Shown here piece by piece: positions 55,027-63,781 of a stretch of 64,000 bases of DNA. Below the pieces are notes generated by a model. That model ran no database searches. It saw only the letters and a list, made by a program, of their open reading frames with translations, and was not told where the DNA came from. The translations under genes were made by a program, and so were the position numbers. This stretch comes from Polyangiaceae bacterium (lineage in GTDB: Bacteria; Myxococcota_A; Polyangia; Polyangiales; Polyangiaceae). Each line of letters opens with the position of its first letter. Within the stretch, counting starts at the first letter, position 1. The stretch is from positions 1 to 64,000 of the forward strand of contig JABSRN010000015.1 in the NCBI GenBank assembly GCA_013214025.1, in the 5' to 3' direction.

Positions 55027-56415
55027 CTAGCTTTCCCGGAAGTCTTCCGGAGAGATATCGTATCGCTTCAGCCAACGGTGAATTTGCATTCGAGCTTTGC
55101 CGAGCTCGCGGCCCACGGCGGCCACATTGCCGTCGTGCTGTTGCAACAAGGAGCGAAGTTGAGCTTCCGAAGGCGGAGCGCCGGCGACCCCCTTGCTCTG
55201 TTCGTCGGTCTCGGTACCCTCAACCCGCATCCCGTAGCCCTCCATCGCTTCCCGAATCGCTGCGGGTAGATCCTCTTCTTCGAGCAGTGACTTGTCGCAG
55301 AGGGCGACGCAGCGTTTCACGCAGGCTTCCAGTTCGCGAACGTTGTACGGCCAATCGTACTGCAGCAAGCCGGTCATGAAGTGAAAGTTGACCGCCAGAT
55401 CGGGACGCTCGTGTCGTTTCAGGAAGGCCTGCAAGAGCATGTAAACGTCCTCCTTACGATCGCGGAGGGGCGGCAAGGGGAGTTGATACTCGTTCAAGCG
55501 CGCGAACACGTCCTGTCGAAATTCCCCGTCGTCTTGCATTTGGCGGAGATTGCGGTGAGTCGCGCAGATCACGCGTAGATCTACCGTCTCCGGTTTCGTC
55601 GAGCCTACGGGATAGACCTCTTTGGATTGCAGCACTCGGAGCAATTTTACTTGGGCGTCCAAGGGCATGTCGCCAATTTCGTCGAGTAGCAGAGTGCCCT
55701 CGTGGGCGGAGCGAATGATGCCGAGTTTGTCGCGGTCCGCGCCAGAGAACGCGCCGCGCTTGTAGCCGAAGAGCTCGCTCTCCAGCAGGTTCTTGGGGAT
55801 GGCAGCGCAGTTCACCCCGACGAAAGGGCCGCTACGTTCACTCATGCGATGAATCTCGCGAGCGACCACCTCTTTGCCCGTTCCGCTTTCGCCGAGAAGC
55901 ATGACGCTGAGGTTAGTCTTAGAAATTTGCTCCAGCTCCCGGGCGATCGCGTAAATTTGATATCCGCCAACGAGGAAGCCTGAGGGGGGAGGGGAACTGG
56001 CAGAATCGATGATGGTGCCATCCACACGATGCCGCCCGTATTTTTCGCAATCGTGATCCACGTATTTTAGGATCGCATCGCCGATGCGGACCTCGGAATT
56101 GTGTTCAAGAACGCATGCCTGAACTTGTCGCCCGTCTACTAGGACGCCATTCGTGCTGTTCAGATCGCGGATGCTCAGGCGCCCCTTTTCCCAGGTTAGC
56201 TTCGCGTGTCGTCGGGACACGGCTTCGACAGGGAGGTGGATTTCCGCGTCTGGATCTCTGCCGATGACGCTCTTGTGCTGCGTGATGGGCCAGGCTGTGG
56301 GCAATTTCGCGAAGCCTTCGGCGTAGAGCAAGACGAACCCAGGCTGCTGGGAGTCGTCGCCGGCGCTGCGGGCAGCTCCGTAGCGCTGCATGGCGCCGGT
56401 TTCGTTCTCGGTCAT
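55027..56415 (-). CDS. FHA-domain sigma-54 transcriptional activator
   Basis: 462 residues. An N-terminal FHA domain (about 27-118) with [12 protein letters not shown] (R53), SRRHAKL and [12 protein letters not shown] binds phosphothreonine, so input is probably a Ser/Thr kinase rather than a histidine kinase. The AAA+ domain has Walker A GESGTGKE (175-182), Walker [11 protein letters not shown] and a sigma-54 loop reading GAFSGA (221-226) rather than GAFTGA. It ends in a Fis-type helix-turn-helix ([18 protein letters not shown]). FHA activators of this kind are a hallmark of myxobacteria. It is single and convergent with parE; its target genes are unknown. Confidence 0.95.
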   Translation of the reverse strand: MTENETGAMQRYGAARSAGDDSQQPGFVLLYAEGFAKLPTAWPITQHKSVIGRDPDAEIHLPVEAVSRRHAKLTWEKGRLSIRDLNSTNGVLVDGRQVQACVLEHNSEVRIGDAILKYVDHDCEKYGRHRVDGTIIDSASSPPPSGFLVGGYQIYAIARELEQISKTNLSVMLLGESGTGKEVVAREIHRMSERSGPFVGVNCAAIPKNLLESELFGYKRGAFSGADRDKLGIIRSAHEGTLLLDEIGDMPLDAQVKLLRVLQSKEVYPVGSTKPETVDLRVICATHRNLRQMQDDGEFRQDVFARLNEYQLPLPPLRDRKEDVYMLLQAFLKRHERPDLAVNFHFMTGLLQYDWPYNVRELEACVKRCVALCDKSLLEEEDLPAAIREAMEGYGMRVEGTETDEQSKGVAGAPPSEAQLRSLLQQHDGNVAAVGRELGKARMQIHRWLKRYDISPEDFRES

Positions 56416-56567
56416 GGTTTATTGAGCGGTCAGATGGCTAGCTAGTGTAACCGGTCCCGAGGACTGAAACCAGTTGCGCGTCAGCTAGGCATGCCGGCGG
56501 ACGCTCGTCGCCGAGGGCGGGAGAATCATTCGTCGACGCACTCCCTAGGCTCAATTAGTCTTCTGGT

Positions 56568-57422
56568 GTGGATGATGAGGCCGCAATCGGCGAACTGAGT
56601 GACGAAATAGCTGCGGCTGTCGTTCAGCTGAATTGCCAGGATGACGTAGCCAGCAACCTGCGGATGGTGGAGCAGGCGTTGCTGGATGCAGCGAGCCAGG
56701 GGGCTCAGCTGGTGTTGCTGCCGGAGAATTTTGCGTACTTCGGTGCGGACTCCCAGCGCCATGGCGTAGCGGAAACCTTGGGGGATCCCGGGGCGCCAAT
56801 TCAGAGAGCGTTGTCCGTTTTAGCGCGTCGCTTTCAACTTTGGATCATCGGCGGAGGCATGCCTGAGCGCAATGATGAGGGGCTGCCTCCTTACAACACT
56901 AGTGTCGCGTTTGGGCCGGACGGCAGCCTGCGAGGCCGGTACCGAAAAATTCATTTGTTCGACGTGAGTCTGCCGGACGTGCAGTTGCAGGAATCAGCAT
57001 CGACAAGTCCGGGCAGCGAGGTCGTAGTGGTCGATGCGGGCAAGGCTCAAATTGGGCTGAGTGTCTGTTACGACATTCGCTTTCCGGCTCTATACCAAGC
57101 GCAGGTTGCGCGCTCCGCGAACGTCCTGACTGTGCCGGCGGCCTTCACTCGACCGACGGGGGAAGCCCACTGGGAAGTGCTACTGCGGGCCCGTGCCGTG
57201 GAGTGTCAAAGTTATGTGTTGGCAGCTGGCCAGTGTGGCGAACACCCCAACTCCCGGTCCACCTATGGGCACTCGATGCTGATCGATCCCTGGGGACGAG
57301 TGCTGGCTACCTGTACAAACGGCCCGGGCGTGGCGTTGGCGACGATTTCGCTGGCTGAGCTTGCGGGGATTCGATCAAGAATGCCGATCCGGAGTCATCG
57401 GCGTGACTTGCCGATCGATTAA
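56568..57422 (+). CDS. Nitrilase-superfamily amidase (Nit/omega-amidase type)
   Basis: A carbon-nitrogen hydrolase of 284 residues. The catalytic triad is E53 (LLPENFAYFG), K127 (YRKIHLFD) and C167 (LSVCYDIRFP). The LFDV and CYDIRFP context resembles the Nit1/omega-amidase branch, several members of which hydrolyse deaminated glutathione or alpha-keto acid amides; the substrate is not proven. The start is GTG 56568 with no strong Shine-Dalgarno sequence. It is divergent from the FHA activator (152-bp gap) and convergent with the MerR-TPR gene. Confidence 0.92.
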   Translation: MDDEAAIGELSDEIAAAVVQLNCQDDVASNLRMVEQALLDAASQGAQLVLLPENFAYFGADSQRHGVAETLGDPGAPIQRALSVLARRFQLWIIGGGMPERNDEGLPPYNTSVAFGPDGSLRGRYRKIHLFDVSLPDVQLQESASTSPGSEVVVVDAGKAQIGLSVCYDIRFPALYQAQVARSANVLTVPAAFTRPTGEAHWEVLLRARAVECQSYVLAAGQCGEHPNSRSTYGHSMLIDPWGRVLATCTNGPGVALATISLAELAGIRSRMPIRSHRRDLPID

Positions 57423-57476
57423 CGGGTCTGTCTGAGCCAAACATTCTCGCTAGCTCTCTGCGTCGCTCGTTCGCTG

Positions 57477-58490
57477 TCACAGGTGACGTTTGGCGATTTC
57501 AGTCCAGGTACCGCTGGGCTCGAGCGAGATGTACTCTTCCCAGTAGGGGCGGGCCCGCGTGGATTCGCCGATTTGTTCGAGTGCCATTGCCAGATTGAAA
57601 TGAGCGTCGGCGAATTTTGGATCCGCGTCGATGGCGCCCTCAAACAGTGGGATGGCCGAGTCGGCGTCGCCACGCTCAAGCATGAGGTAGCCGAGATTGT
57701 AGCGGGCCTCCGGCTGGCGGTTATCGATGGAGAGCGCTCGGCCATACAGACCTTCAGCCGCTTCTTGGTCGTTTCGTCGATACCGGATGTTGCCTAGATT
57801 TGTGTAAGCAATGGCCAACCACGGATCGTGTTCGATTGCCTGAGCGTACAAGGCTTCGGCTTCGTCCATGGTGTTGGGGTCTTCGTCGAGTTGACTGGCC
57901 TTCAGGTACAGCTCGTAGGCCGTGCGAGCCCGCTCACGACCCGCGTTGGGGCGCAGCACTCGGACGACGTCTTCCCTCAGCTCTTTCACTTCAAGATCGA
58001 GCAGGAGCTGGCCGGTTTCCGGCTCGTAGCGTCCGTCTTCGGTGTGGACGATGACCTTCTTGCCGTCGGACTGGATACGAAGCTCGGCCAGAGGGAGTGC
58101 GACTTTCGGCAGGGTTTTCTTTAGCGCTTGGGTGGCGCGGATCACGTCACGGAGTCGGACCTTGTTGGACAGCAGGCCCTGGGCGGTCTTCAACTGAATC
58201 AGATCCGAGAAAGTGTACGCTCTGCGACCGCGCAGTTTGCCTGTGGGAGAAACAACACCGGACTTGTCCAGATTCTGAAGCCGCGAGGGCGTCAGTCCGA
58301 GCAATCTCGATACCTCGGCGCGCGTGAACTGATCCGCCGTCGGATCGCTTGGCTCTGCAATGCCATTGCTCACGGGATCTTTCTTCGCGGGGGGCTCCGG
58401 TGTTATCCGGCCGCCGCCCGGACCGAAGACCACGTGAATGATTTTATCAGGATCGGGTTTGCCCCGTCGTCGTTGTCGTCTCGCCGCCAT
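57477..58490 (-). CDS. MerR-type HTH protein with TPR repeats
   Basis: 337 residues. A basic N-terminus (MAARRQRRRGKPD) and a disordered Pro segment lead to a MerR-like winged helix (about 54-120: FTRAEVSRLLGLTPSRLQNLDKSG, GRRAYTFSDLIQLKTAQGLL). A linker strand domain follows, then about four TPRs (205-330: NTMDEAEALYAQAIEHDPWL, AIAYTNLGNIRYRRNDQEAA, ARYNLGYLMLERGDADSAI). DNA binding with a protein-interaction effector domain instead of a metal or drug pocket is inferred. Its ATG is coupled to the preceding gene by a one-base overlap (TGATG). Confidence 0.88.
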   Translation of the reverse strand: MAARRQRRRGKPDPDKIIHVVFGPGGGRITPEPPAKKDPVSNGIAEPSDPTADQFTRAEVSRLLGLTPSRLQNLDKSGVVSPTGKLRGRRAYTFSDLIQLKTAQGLLSNKVRLRDVIRATQALKKTLPKVALPLAELRIQSDGKKVIVHTEDGRYEPETGQLLLDLEVKELREDVVRVLRPNAGRERARTAYELYLKASQLDEDPNTMDEAEALYAQAIEHDPWLAIAYTNLGNIRYRRNDQEAAEGLYGRALSIDNRQPEARYNLGYLMLERGDADSAIPLFEGAIDADPKFADAHFNLAMALEQIGESTRARPYWEEYISLEPSGTWTEIAKRHL

Positions 58491-59122
58491 CAGTTAGAGC
58501 GCGCACCAATTTCGCGCGTGGCTTTCGAAGTCAAGACGGAACCGAGAGATCTCGAAAGAGCCCGTGAAACAAGGCTTGAGCGATGCCCCGGCGCACCGAC
58601 CGCAATTCGCCCGTGGGCCAGTTGGGTGTTCAGCATTTTCGAAGCCGTTGCTGTCCGAATGAAGGTTGCGGGTGGCTTCATCGGCGCCCCCCCCCGACTG
58701 GCCTGGGCCATGGCCGGAGCCTCCAATTCTACGGTCATCCGCATGCCGGCGGGATCCACTACAAAGACCAGTTCTGCACGCACTTGAATGAGAGGCAAGG
58801 GGCTTCGGACTTGGGCTTCTCGGCAGGCGATGCGGATCGCGCGTACGCGGGCGTGGGGGTCTCGCTCAGCCTTTGCCCGGGCAAAGACTAGCTCTTCGTC
58901 GCGAAGTTTTCCGCCGGCGGAACGAGTACGCAGCAGGATACTGCTCGTTCCGAAGTAGACGGGGTCGGTGCTATCGCTCACGAGCGCGCCTTCGCTCATT
59001 ATGTCCGCGGATTCGAACAGCTCGGGCCACCGGTAATCGTCGCAGCGGATGAGCTCGCGTGATCTAGAGTAGACCAGACTCTGTTCGCGAGTCTTGCGCA
59101 GATCAGGACCGGGCCCCCCCAT
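58490..59122 (-). CDS. Uncharacterised 210-residue protein, possibly PilZ-like
   Basis: No family is recognised with confidence. The segment ELFESADIMSEGALVSDSTD followed by FGTSSILLRTR has a PilZ-like layout, with Gly at the expected distance but Met where the conserved Ser should be, so any cyclic di-GMP binding is speculative. A second beta-rich stretch (LIQVRAELVFVVDPAGMRMT) follows, and the C-terminus is basic and helical. No signal peptide or membrane segment. It is translationally coupled to the MerR-TPR gene (stop and start overlap by one base), implying a shared role. Confidence 0.65.
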   Translation of the reverse strand: MGGPGPDLRKTREQSLVYSRSRELIRCDDYRWPELFESADIMSEGALVSDSTDPVYFGTSSILLRTRSAGGKLRDEELVFARAKAERDPHARVRAIRIACREAQVRSPLPLIQVRAELVFVVDPAGMRMTVELEAPAMAQASRGGAPMKPPATFIRTATASKMLNTQLAHGRIAVGAPGHRSSLVSRALSRSLGSVLTSKATREIGARSN

Positions 59123-59271
59123 GGCCCGATGGTATGCGTTCCGGGGCGTCGATAGGAAAATTCCCTCGCTATGGCGGAAAGCCGTGTGACCGCAGGCCGG
59201 ATTGTTCCCAAATGTTGGCCCCGGGAATCCGCCGGACGCTAATATTTCGTGTGAGCAAAACGGAGGAAAGC

Positions 59272-59598
59272 GTGAGCAAGATCGACGACGTACGACCGAA
59301 TGAACGACGAAAACACCGGATGTACGTGACTCGGAACACCGAGTATCACTTCCGTAAGGGCGTTTGCGTCGCCGTCCGTTGCCGCAACACCGGAAATTGG
59401 TTGCTGGGTCACACCACCCTGAATCGTACGATCAGTGGGGCTGTGTCCTTCCGAGGGGGAGAGGCTTGCCCGACTTTGACGCCACCAAGGGTTGGTGAGG
59501 CGCTGTTTTTTGGGGAGAACGGCCCCGATGTCGTGACAAGTGCGCTGACGGCCGTTGCCCGGCCCCAGAAGGCCCTGGTCTCGGCTTACCCCTTTTAG
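59272..59598 (+). CDS. Uncharacterised 108-residue protein
   Basis: A small soluble protein with many basic and aromatic residues near the start (PNERRKHRMYVTRNTEYHFR) and beta-like strands (GVCVAVRCRNTGNWLLGHT, GEALFFGENGPDVVTSALTAV). Two cysteines near 32 and 37, one at 69. The frame opens at 59134, but GTG 59272 has a perfect GGAGG at 59262-59266 five bases upstream, so this start is favoured. It precedes the FHA-CpaF gene by 137 bp in the same direction. I do not recognise it. Confidence 0.7.
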   Translation: MSKIDDVRPNERRKHRMYVTRNTEYHFRKGVCVAVRCRNTGNWLLGHTTLNRTISGAVSFRGGEACPTLTPPRVGEALFFGENGPDVVTSALTAVARPQKALVSAYPF

Positions 59599-59735
59599 AC
59601 GAAAGTTCTGCATTCGAAGCCCATCCAGGCGTCGACTTCTCTTGAGGCGCGCCCCCGGGGGGCCTAAATTGAGCTATGCCCAACGAACTGTCCCCCCTGC
59701 GCGCGGGAGACGGCTAGACGGGAAAACGGTACCCG

Positions 59736-61517
59736 GTGACTGCGATTCCGAATCAAGTTGAAGAAGCGAAATTCACCGTCGTCATTTCTGAAAAGGGCGG
59801 CGGGGAGCGCCGCGAGGCATTCTCGCAGCCGGAGGTTAGCGTTGGGCGGGTTCAGGGTAATGAACTGATGCTGCCGAAGGGCAATGTCTCCAAACGCCAT
59901 GCCCGGCTGACGATGCGCGATCGTGACTTCATCGTTACAGATCAGAACAGTACCAACGGTACGTACGTCAATCGTCGGCGGATTTCCCAGGCGACGGTCG
60001 TCGGCAAGTCTGACCGTATTTACATTGGCGATTTTGTTCTACGCATCGAACCAGCTGCCGGATTCGGAATGAATTCGACGTTGTCATCCGTCGCGGATTT
60101 GCCTCCGGCTAGTGCCTCCAGCGCACCTCCAGTGGAGCCCCTCGAAGTCGCCTCGTCGGCTCCGCTCTCGATAACGCCACCTGGCGCCGTGCTGGGAACC
60201 AGTTCGGAGCCACCGTCGAGCACGTCCCGCGGTGCGTCCGCGCCGCCTGTTGGGGCGAGTCAATCGGGGGCGAGGGCCGATTATTTCTCTGCCCTCACCG
60301 CGCTGGACCGGGAGGTCACCGGCGGACTCGATGCGAGGGTGCTGGACGGCGAGATCAGCGACAAGGTTCGCCGCAAGATCGAGAAGCTGGTGCGCGATTC
60401 CTTCACCAAACTTCAGGCCGTGGGCGTCATTCCTGCGTCTATCGCAGAAGGTCGAATCTCCGAAGACGCTCGTTCCGAACTGCTCGATCTCGGACCTCTC
60501 CGTGAGCCCCTCGAAGATCCCGAGGTAACTGAAATCGACGTGACCGCTTCCCGGAGTATCTTTGTGACCCGCAGCGGGGTTCGATTGGTGCTGGATCAGC
60601 GCATCTCGTCCGAAGATTCTGTGGAGCGTATCCTGAGGAGGCTCTGTCAGCTGGCAGCGGAGCCGCTAAACACGGACGAGCAGTTGGTGCACCGGACACT
60701 GCCGGGGGCGATTCGTCTCTCTGCGTTGCGGGGCGCGCGAGCGAGTGTGGGCACCTCTCTGGGCCTGCGACGTGCTCGTCAGGTCCGAGCGAGCGTTGAT
60801 GAGCTCGTTCGAGACGGCACGATGTCACGGGCGATGGCGACGTTTTTGGGCTATTGCGTATCCGCCAGACTGAACATTCTTGTTGTCGGACCCCGGCACT
60901 CGGGCGCGACGATGTTGGTGAGCGCTCTGGCCGCTAGTTGTCGCAAGGAACACCTGGTGACGCTCCAGGACCGCGACCAACTCTTGGTTGATGCCGAACA
61001 TGTCACCGCGGTGAGCACCGCCGCTAGCGACGGCTGCGACGACGCCGTGAAATTCGCCACCGAGATATGTGCTGGACGCTTGGTCGTCGAGTCGATGACA
61101 GGGGAGACCGCGCGCCGTGTATTGGCGGCTGTGGGCGATGGCTCCGACGGAATTATTGCTGCCCTGCGGGCCTCCACACTGCGCCAAGGACTCATTCGTT
61201 TACCCGCGGAACTGAGCTCGGTCATGCCGGGTGTCGCTACCGAGACTGCTCGGGACTGGCTGGCTGGATCGTTTCATCTCGTAGTCGAGATCGCGCGCCT
61301 CGCCGATGGTCGAAGTCGCGTACTTCGCATCGCTGAAATCAACGGCGTGATCGACGGCACGGTGCGATCTGTGGACATCTATTCCTTCGTGCTTGAACGC
61401 ACGGCCACCGGCGGCGCCCTCGAAGGCTCCTTCGCTCCCTCGGGCACGGAGCCTTCGCTCCTCGAGGAACTCAACGCTCGCGGAATCGGTCTCGATAGCT
61501 CGTTGTTCGCGCGCTAG
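59736..61517 (+). CDS. FHA domain fused to a CpaF/GspE-like ATPase with degenerate P-loop
   Basis: 593 residues. FHA domain about 13-105 (VSVGRVQGNELML, VSKRHARL, DQNSTNGTYVNRRRI). A Ser/Pro/Ala-rich linker (115-180) leads to a CpaF/VirB11-type secretion ATPase (about 185-560), recognisable from LGPLREPLEDPEVTEIDVT, a strand-rich N-domain and the order of motifs. The Walker A reads GPRHSGAT (385-392), with Ala391 where Lys is required, and the Walker B region VVESMTGETA (450-459) lacks the GEVRG form. ATP hydrolysis is unlikely. A phosphothreonine-responsive partner of a secretion or pilus ATPase is a reasonable inference. GTG 59736 is the start. Confidence 0.85.
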   Translation: MTAIPNQVEEAKFTVVISEKGGGERREAFSQPEVSVGRVQGNELMLPKGNVSKRHARLTMRDRDFIVTDQNSTNGTYVNRRRISQATVVGKSDRIYIGDFVLRIEPAAGFGMNSTLSSVADLPPASASSAPPVEPLEVASSAPLSITPPGAVLGTSSEPPSSTSRGASAPPVGASQSGARADYFSALTALDREVTGGLDARVLDGEISDKVRRKIEKLVRDSFTKLQAVGVIPASIAEGRISEDARSELLDLGPLREPLEDPEVTEIDVTASRSIFVTRSGVRLVLDQRISSEDSVERILRRLCQLAAEPLNTDEQLVHRTLPGAIRLSALRGARASVGTSLGLRRARQVRASVDELVRDGTMSRAMATFLGYCVSARLNILVVGPRHSGATMLVSALAASCRKEHLVTLQDRDQLLVDAEHVTAVSTAASDGCDDAVKFATEICAGRLVVESMTGETARRVLAAVGDGSDGIIAALRASTLRQGLIRLPAELSSVMPGVATETARDWLAGSFHLVVEIARLADGRSRVLRIAEINGVIDGTVRSVDIYSFVLERTATGGALEGSFAPSGTEPSLLEELNARGIGLDSSLFAR

Positions 61518-61578
61518 CGGTTGTTTATCCCTTAGCCGTGGTCGCGGACAGAACGCGTCAATCGCCCGCACCGAAACA

Positions 61579-62079
61579 TCAGCCGCTCTCTTTGGCGACT
61601 TTTCGACTCAGTCGACGTTTACCCAGTGGGTTGAGCTTGTCGATCATGAGCACCCCGTCCAGGTGATCGTTCTCGTGTTGAATTGCGACGGCGAGCAGCC
61701 CCACGGCCTCAAGCTCAAATTGTTTTCCGTCCAGCCCCGTCGCTCGCACGGTAACGGATTCGGCTCGCTTGATCGATTCGGTGGCTCCGGGGAAGGAGAG
61801 ACAGCCCTCGTCCCAGCGGAGGCTTCCCGCGAGGCTCGTAATCTCTGGGTTGATGAATACCTTCAGATCGCTGGGTTCATCGTCGCCGGCGATATCGATG
61901 ATGAAAATCCTAAGTAATTTTCCGATCTGCGGAGCGGCAATTCCGACGCCGGGAGCGTCGTACATAGTTTCCGCCATATCGTCGACCAGTGTTCGGATGG
62001 CATCGTCAACTTTCGAAACAGGGACGCCCATTTCTCGAAGTTGGGGATTGGGGTATCGAAGTATCGGGAGAATCGCCAC
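61579..62079 (-). CDS. def: Peptide deformylase
   Basis: Removes the N-formyl group from new proteins; a metal enzyme. 166 residues with all three motifs: GVGIAAPQ (44-51), EGCLS with C93, and HENDH (135-139), the metal ligands being C93, H135 and H139. It follows ribD by 46 bp on the same strand. fmt, its usual partner, is not in the window. Confidence 0.97.
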   Translation of the reverse strand: MAILPILRYPNPQLREMGVPVSKVDDAIRTLVDDMAETMYDAPGVGIAAPQIGKLLRIFIIDIAGDDEPSDLKVFINPEITSLAGSLRWDEGCLSFPGATESIKRAESVTVRATGLDGKQFELEAVGLLAVAIQHENDHLDGVLMIDKLNPLGKRRLSRKVAKESG

Positions 62080-62125
62080 GAGGTTACCTCTAGGGTGAGG
62101 AGCTAAAATCCGCGGATGCCTGCGA

Positions 62126-63262
62126 CTAGCTGCTGCTCGTCGGACTAGATTGCACTTTTTTCTTGGGGTAGCTCAGCGGCCCGGACACATAGGCATCGGG
62201 ACCACACTGCTCCCAGTTCGGAGGCGCGATGCGAGGCGCCTGACCGGGAGTTTCTGGCCCCGCCCAATCGACGGCGCCCGGTCGGCCACGAGGCCCCAGC
62301 ATGATGGGGGCGATGAATACGTGCATCTCGCTGGGGATAGCACCGGCGAGCAGAGTTCCGGCGAGCTCGGCCCCACCTTCGCACAGCACGCTCACGACTT
62401 CTCGCAGGGCGAGTGCCTTGAGTGCGGCGGCGAGATCGCAGCGGCCTTCGGCCGTTGGTGTGACGCGAATCACGCTCACGCCGCTGGCTTCTAGAACCTC
62501 TGCGGCGGCTTCCGGTGCGTCGTTGGTCGTGATGACACAGGTCGGCACGTCTTTTGCTGTGGCGACGACGTGGCTATCCGCCGGAATTCGTAACCCGCTG
62601 TCAACGACGACGCGGATTGGATCGCGACCCTCTATTTCGCGAACGGTGAGTTCCGGGTCGTCCGCCAAGATCGTGTTGATGCCGACCATGACAGCATCAT
62701 GGGCTGCTCGGAGCGCATGGACCTTGGCTCGGGACTCCTTGCTGGTGATCCACTTGGAAGCTCCGGTACGTGTCGCTATGCGTCCGTCGAGGGACATGGC
62801 TAGCTTCAGCGTTACGTAGCAGATCTTTTTCTCGATGAACGTTTTCCAGGGCTTGATAAGCGCGCGGGCTTCTTCTTCCAGCACGCCAAAGGAGACTTCG
62901 ACGCCGCCTTCGATCAGTCGCTCGGAACCTTTGCTCTCTTCCAGCTTGGGATTCGGGTCCTTGCAGCCGACCACCACGCGCGCCACTCCCGCCTCCAGGA
63001 CAGCGTCGACACACGGTCCCGTGCGACCGGTATGGTTGCAGGGTTCCAGCGTGACATAGAGCGTCGCGCCTTTCGCTTCGTCACCGGCTTGGGCTAAGGC
63101 CACAATTTCGGCGTGGTCGCCCCCGGCCGCGTTATGGAAGCCTTCGCCGACGATCGTGTCGCCCTGAACGATCACGCAACCCACATGGGGATTGGGTGAG
63201 GGATCGCCCTTCTTTCCGAGCTCAAGAGCCCGCGCCATCATTTCGGCGTCGTTTTCCGCCAT
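62126..63262 (-). CDS. ribD: Bifunctional riboflavin biosynthesis deaminase/reductase RibD
   Basis: Carries out the deamination and the following side-chain reduction of the pyrimidine intermediate in riboflavin synthesis. 378 residues: an N-terminal cytidine-deaminase-type zinc domain (H50-A-E52, C75, C84 in EPCNHTGRTGPC) and a C-terminal reductase domain (about 148-360: YVTLKLAMSLDGRIATRTGA, LCEGGAELAGTLL). It starts 12 bp after nrdR, a common nrdR-ribD pairing. No FMN riboswitch is visible in this short spacer. ribE/ribBA are not downstream; def follows instead. Confidence 0.96.
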   Translation of the reverse strand: MAENDAEMMARALELGKKGDPSPNPHVGCVIVQGDTIVGEGFHNAAGGDHAEIVALAQAGDEAKGATLYVTLEPCNHTGRTGPCVDAVLEAGVARVVVGCKDPNPKLEESKGSERLIEGGVEVSFGVLEEEARALIKPWKTFIEKKICYVTLKLAMSLDGRIATRTGASKWITSKESRAKVHALRAAHDAVMVGINTILADDPELTVREIEGRDPIRVVVDSGLRIPADSHVVATAKDVPTCVITTNDAPEAAAEVLEASGVSVIRVTPTAEGRCDLAAALKALALREVVSVLCEGGAELAGTLLAGAIPSEMHVFIAPIMLGPRGRPGAVDWAGPETPGQAPRIAPPNWEQCGPDAYVSGPLSYPKKKVQSSPTSSS

Positions 63263-63274
63263 TGCTCGCCTTTT

Positions 63275-63739
63275 TTACTCCGTCGGTCGCGACCGTACAA
63301 GCTCCGTCATCTCGTTCATGAACTCGTCAATGTCCCGAAATGACTTATAAACACTGGCAAATCTTACATATGCCACTTCATCGAGCCGCTTCAGGTGATC
63401 CATAACGCCCTCTCCTAGGGTCCGAGATGAGACTTCCCGGTCACCGGACTCAGCCAGTTTGCGTTCCAGTGTTTCCGCTGTGGCCTCCAGGGTATCGGCA
63501 TCTACCGGGCGTTTTTTGCACGCGATTTGGAGGCTGCTGAGCAGTTTGAGGCGGTCAAAAGCTTCTCGCTGTCCGTCCTTCTTGACCACAGTCGGCAAGC
63601 TGTACTCTACGCGCTCATAAGTCGTAAATCGACGATTGCAGGCTTCGCACTCTCGGCGACGCCAAATCGAGGTACTGCCTCCGGCCAGTCGCGAGTCGGC
63701 GACGCGACTTTCCGTTTCTCCGCAATAGGGACACTGCAT
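63275..63739 (-). CDS. nrdR: Transcriptional repressor NrdR
   Basis: The ribonucleotide-reductase repressor, 154 residues, full length. A zinc ribbon (C3, C6, C31, C34: MQCPYCGETESRV, RRECEACNRRFTTYERVE) and an ATP-cone domain (about 46-136, VVKKDGQREAFDRLKLLSSL) that senses ATP/dATP. It lies between fabF (42-bp gap) and ribD (12-bp gap), a common bacterial neighbourhood. No nrd genes or NrdR boxes were seen here. Confidence 0.97.
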   Translation of the reverse strand: MQCPYCGETESRVADSRLAGGSTSIWRRRECEACNRRFTTYERVEYSLPTVVKKDGQREAFDRLKLLSSLQIACKKRPVDADTLEATAETLERKLAESGDREVSSRTLGEGVMDHLKRLDEVAYVRFASVYKSFRDIDEFMNEMTELVRSRPTE

Positions 63740-63781
63740 GATTTGGGGGAGTCCGGAAGATCAGCGACGGTGGGTGGGCGT

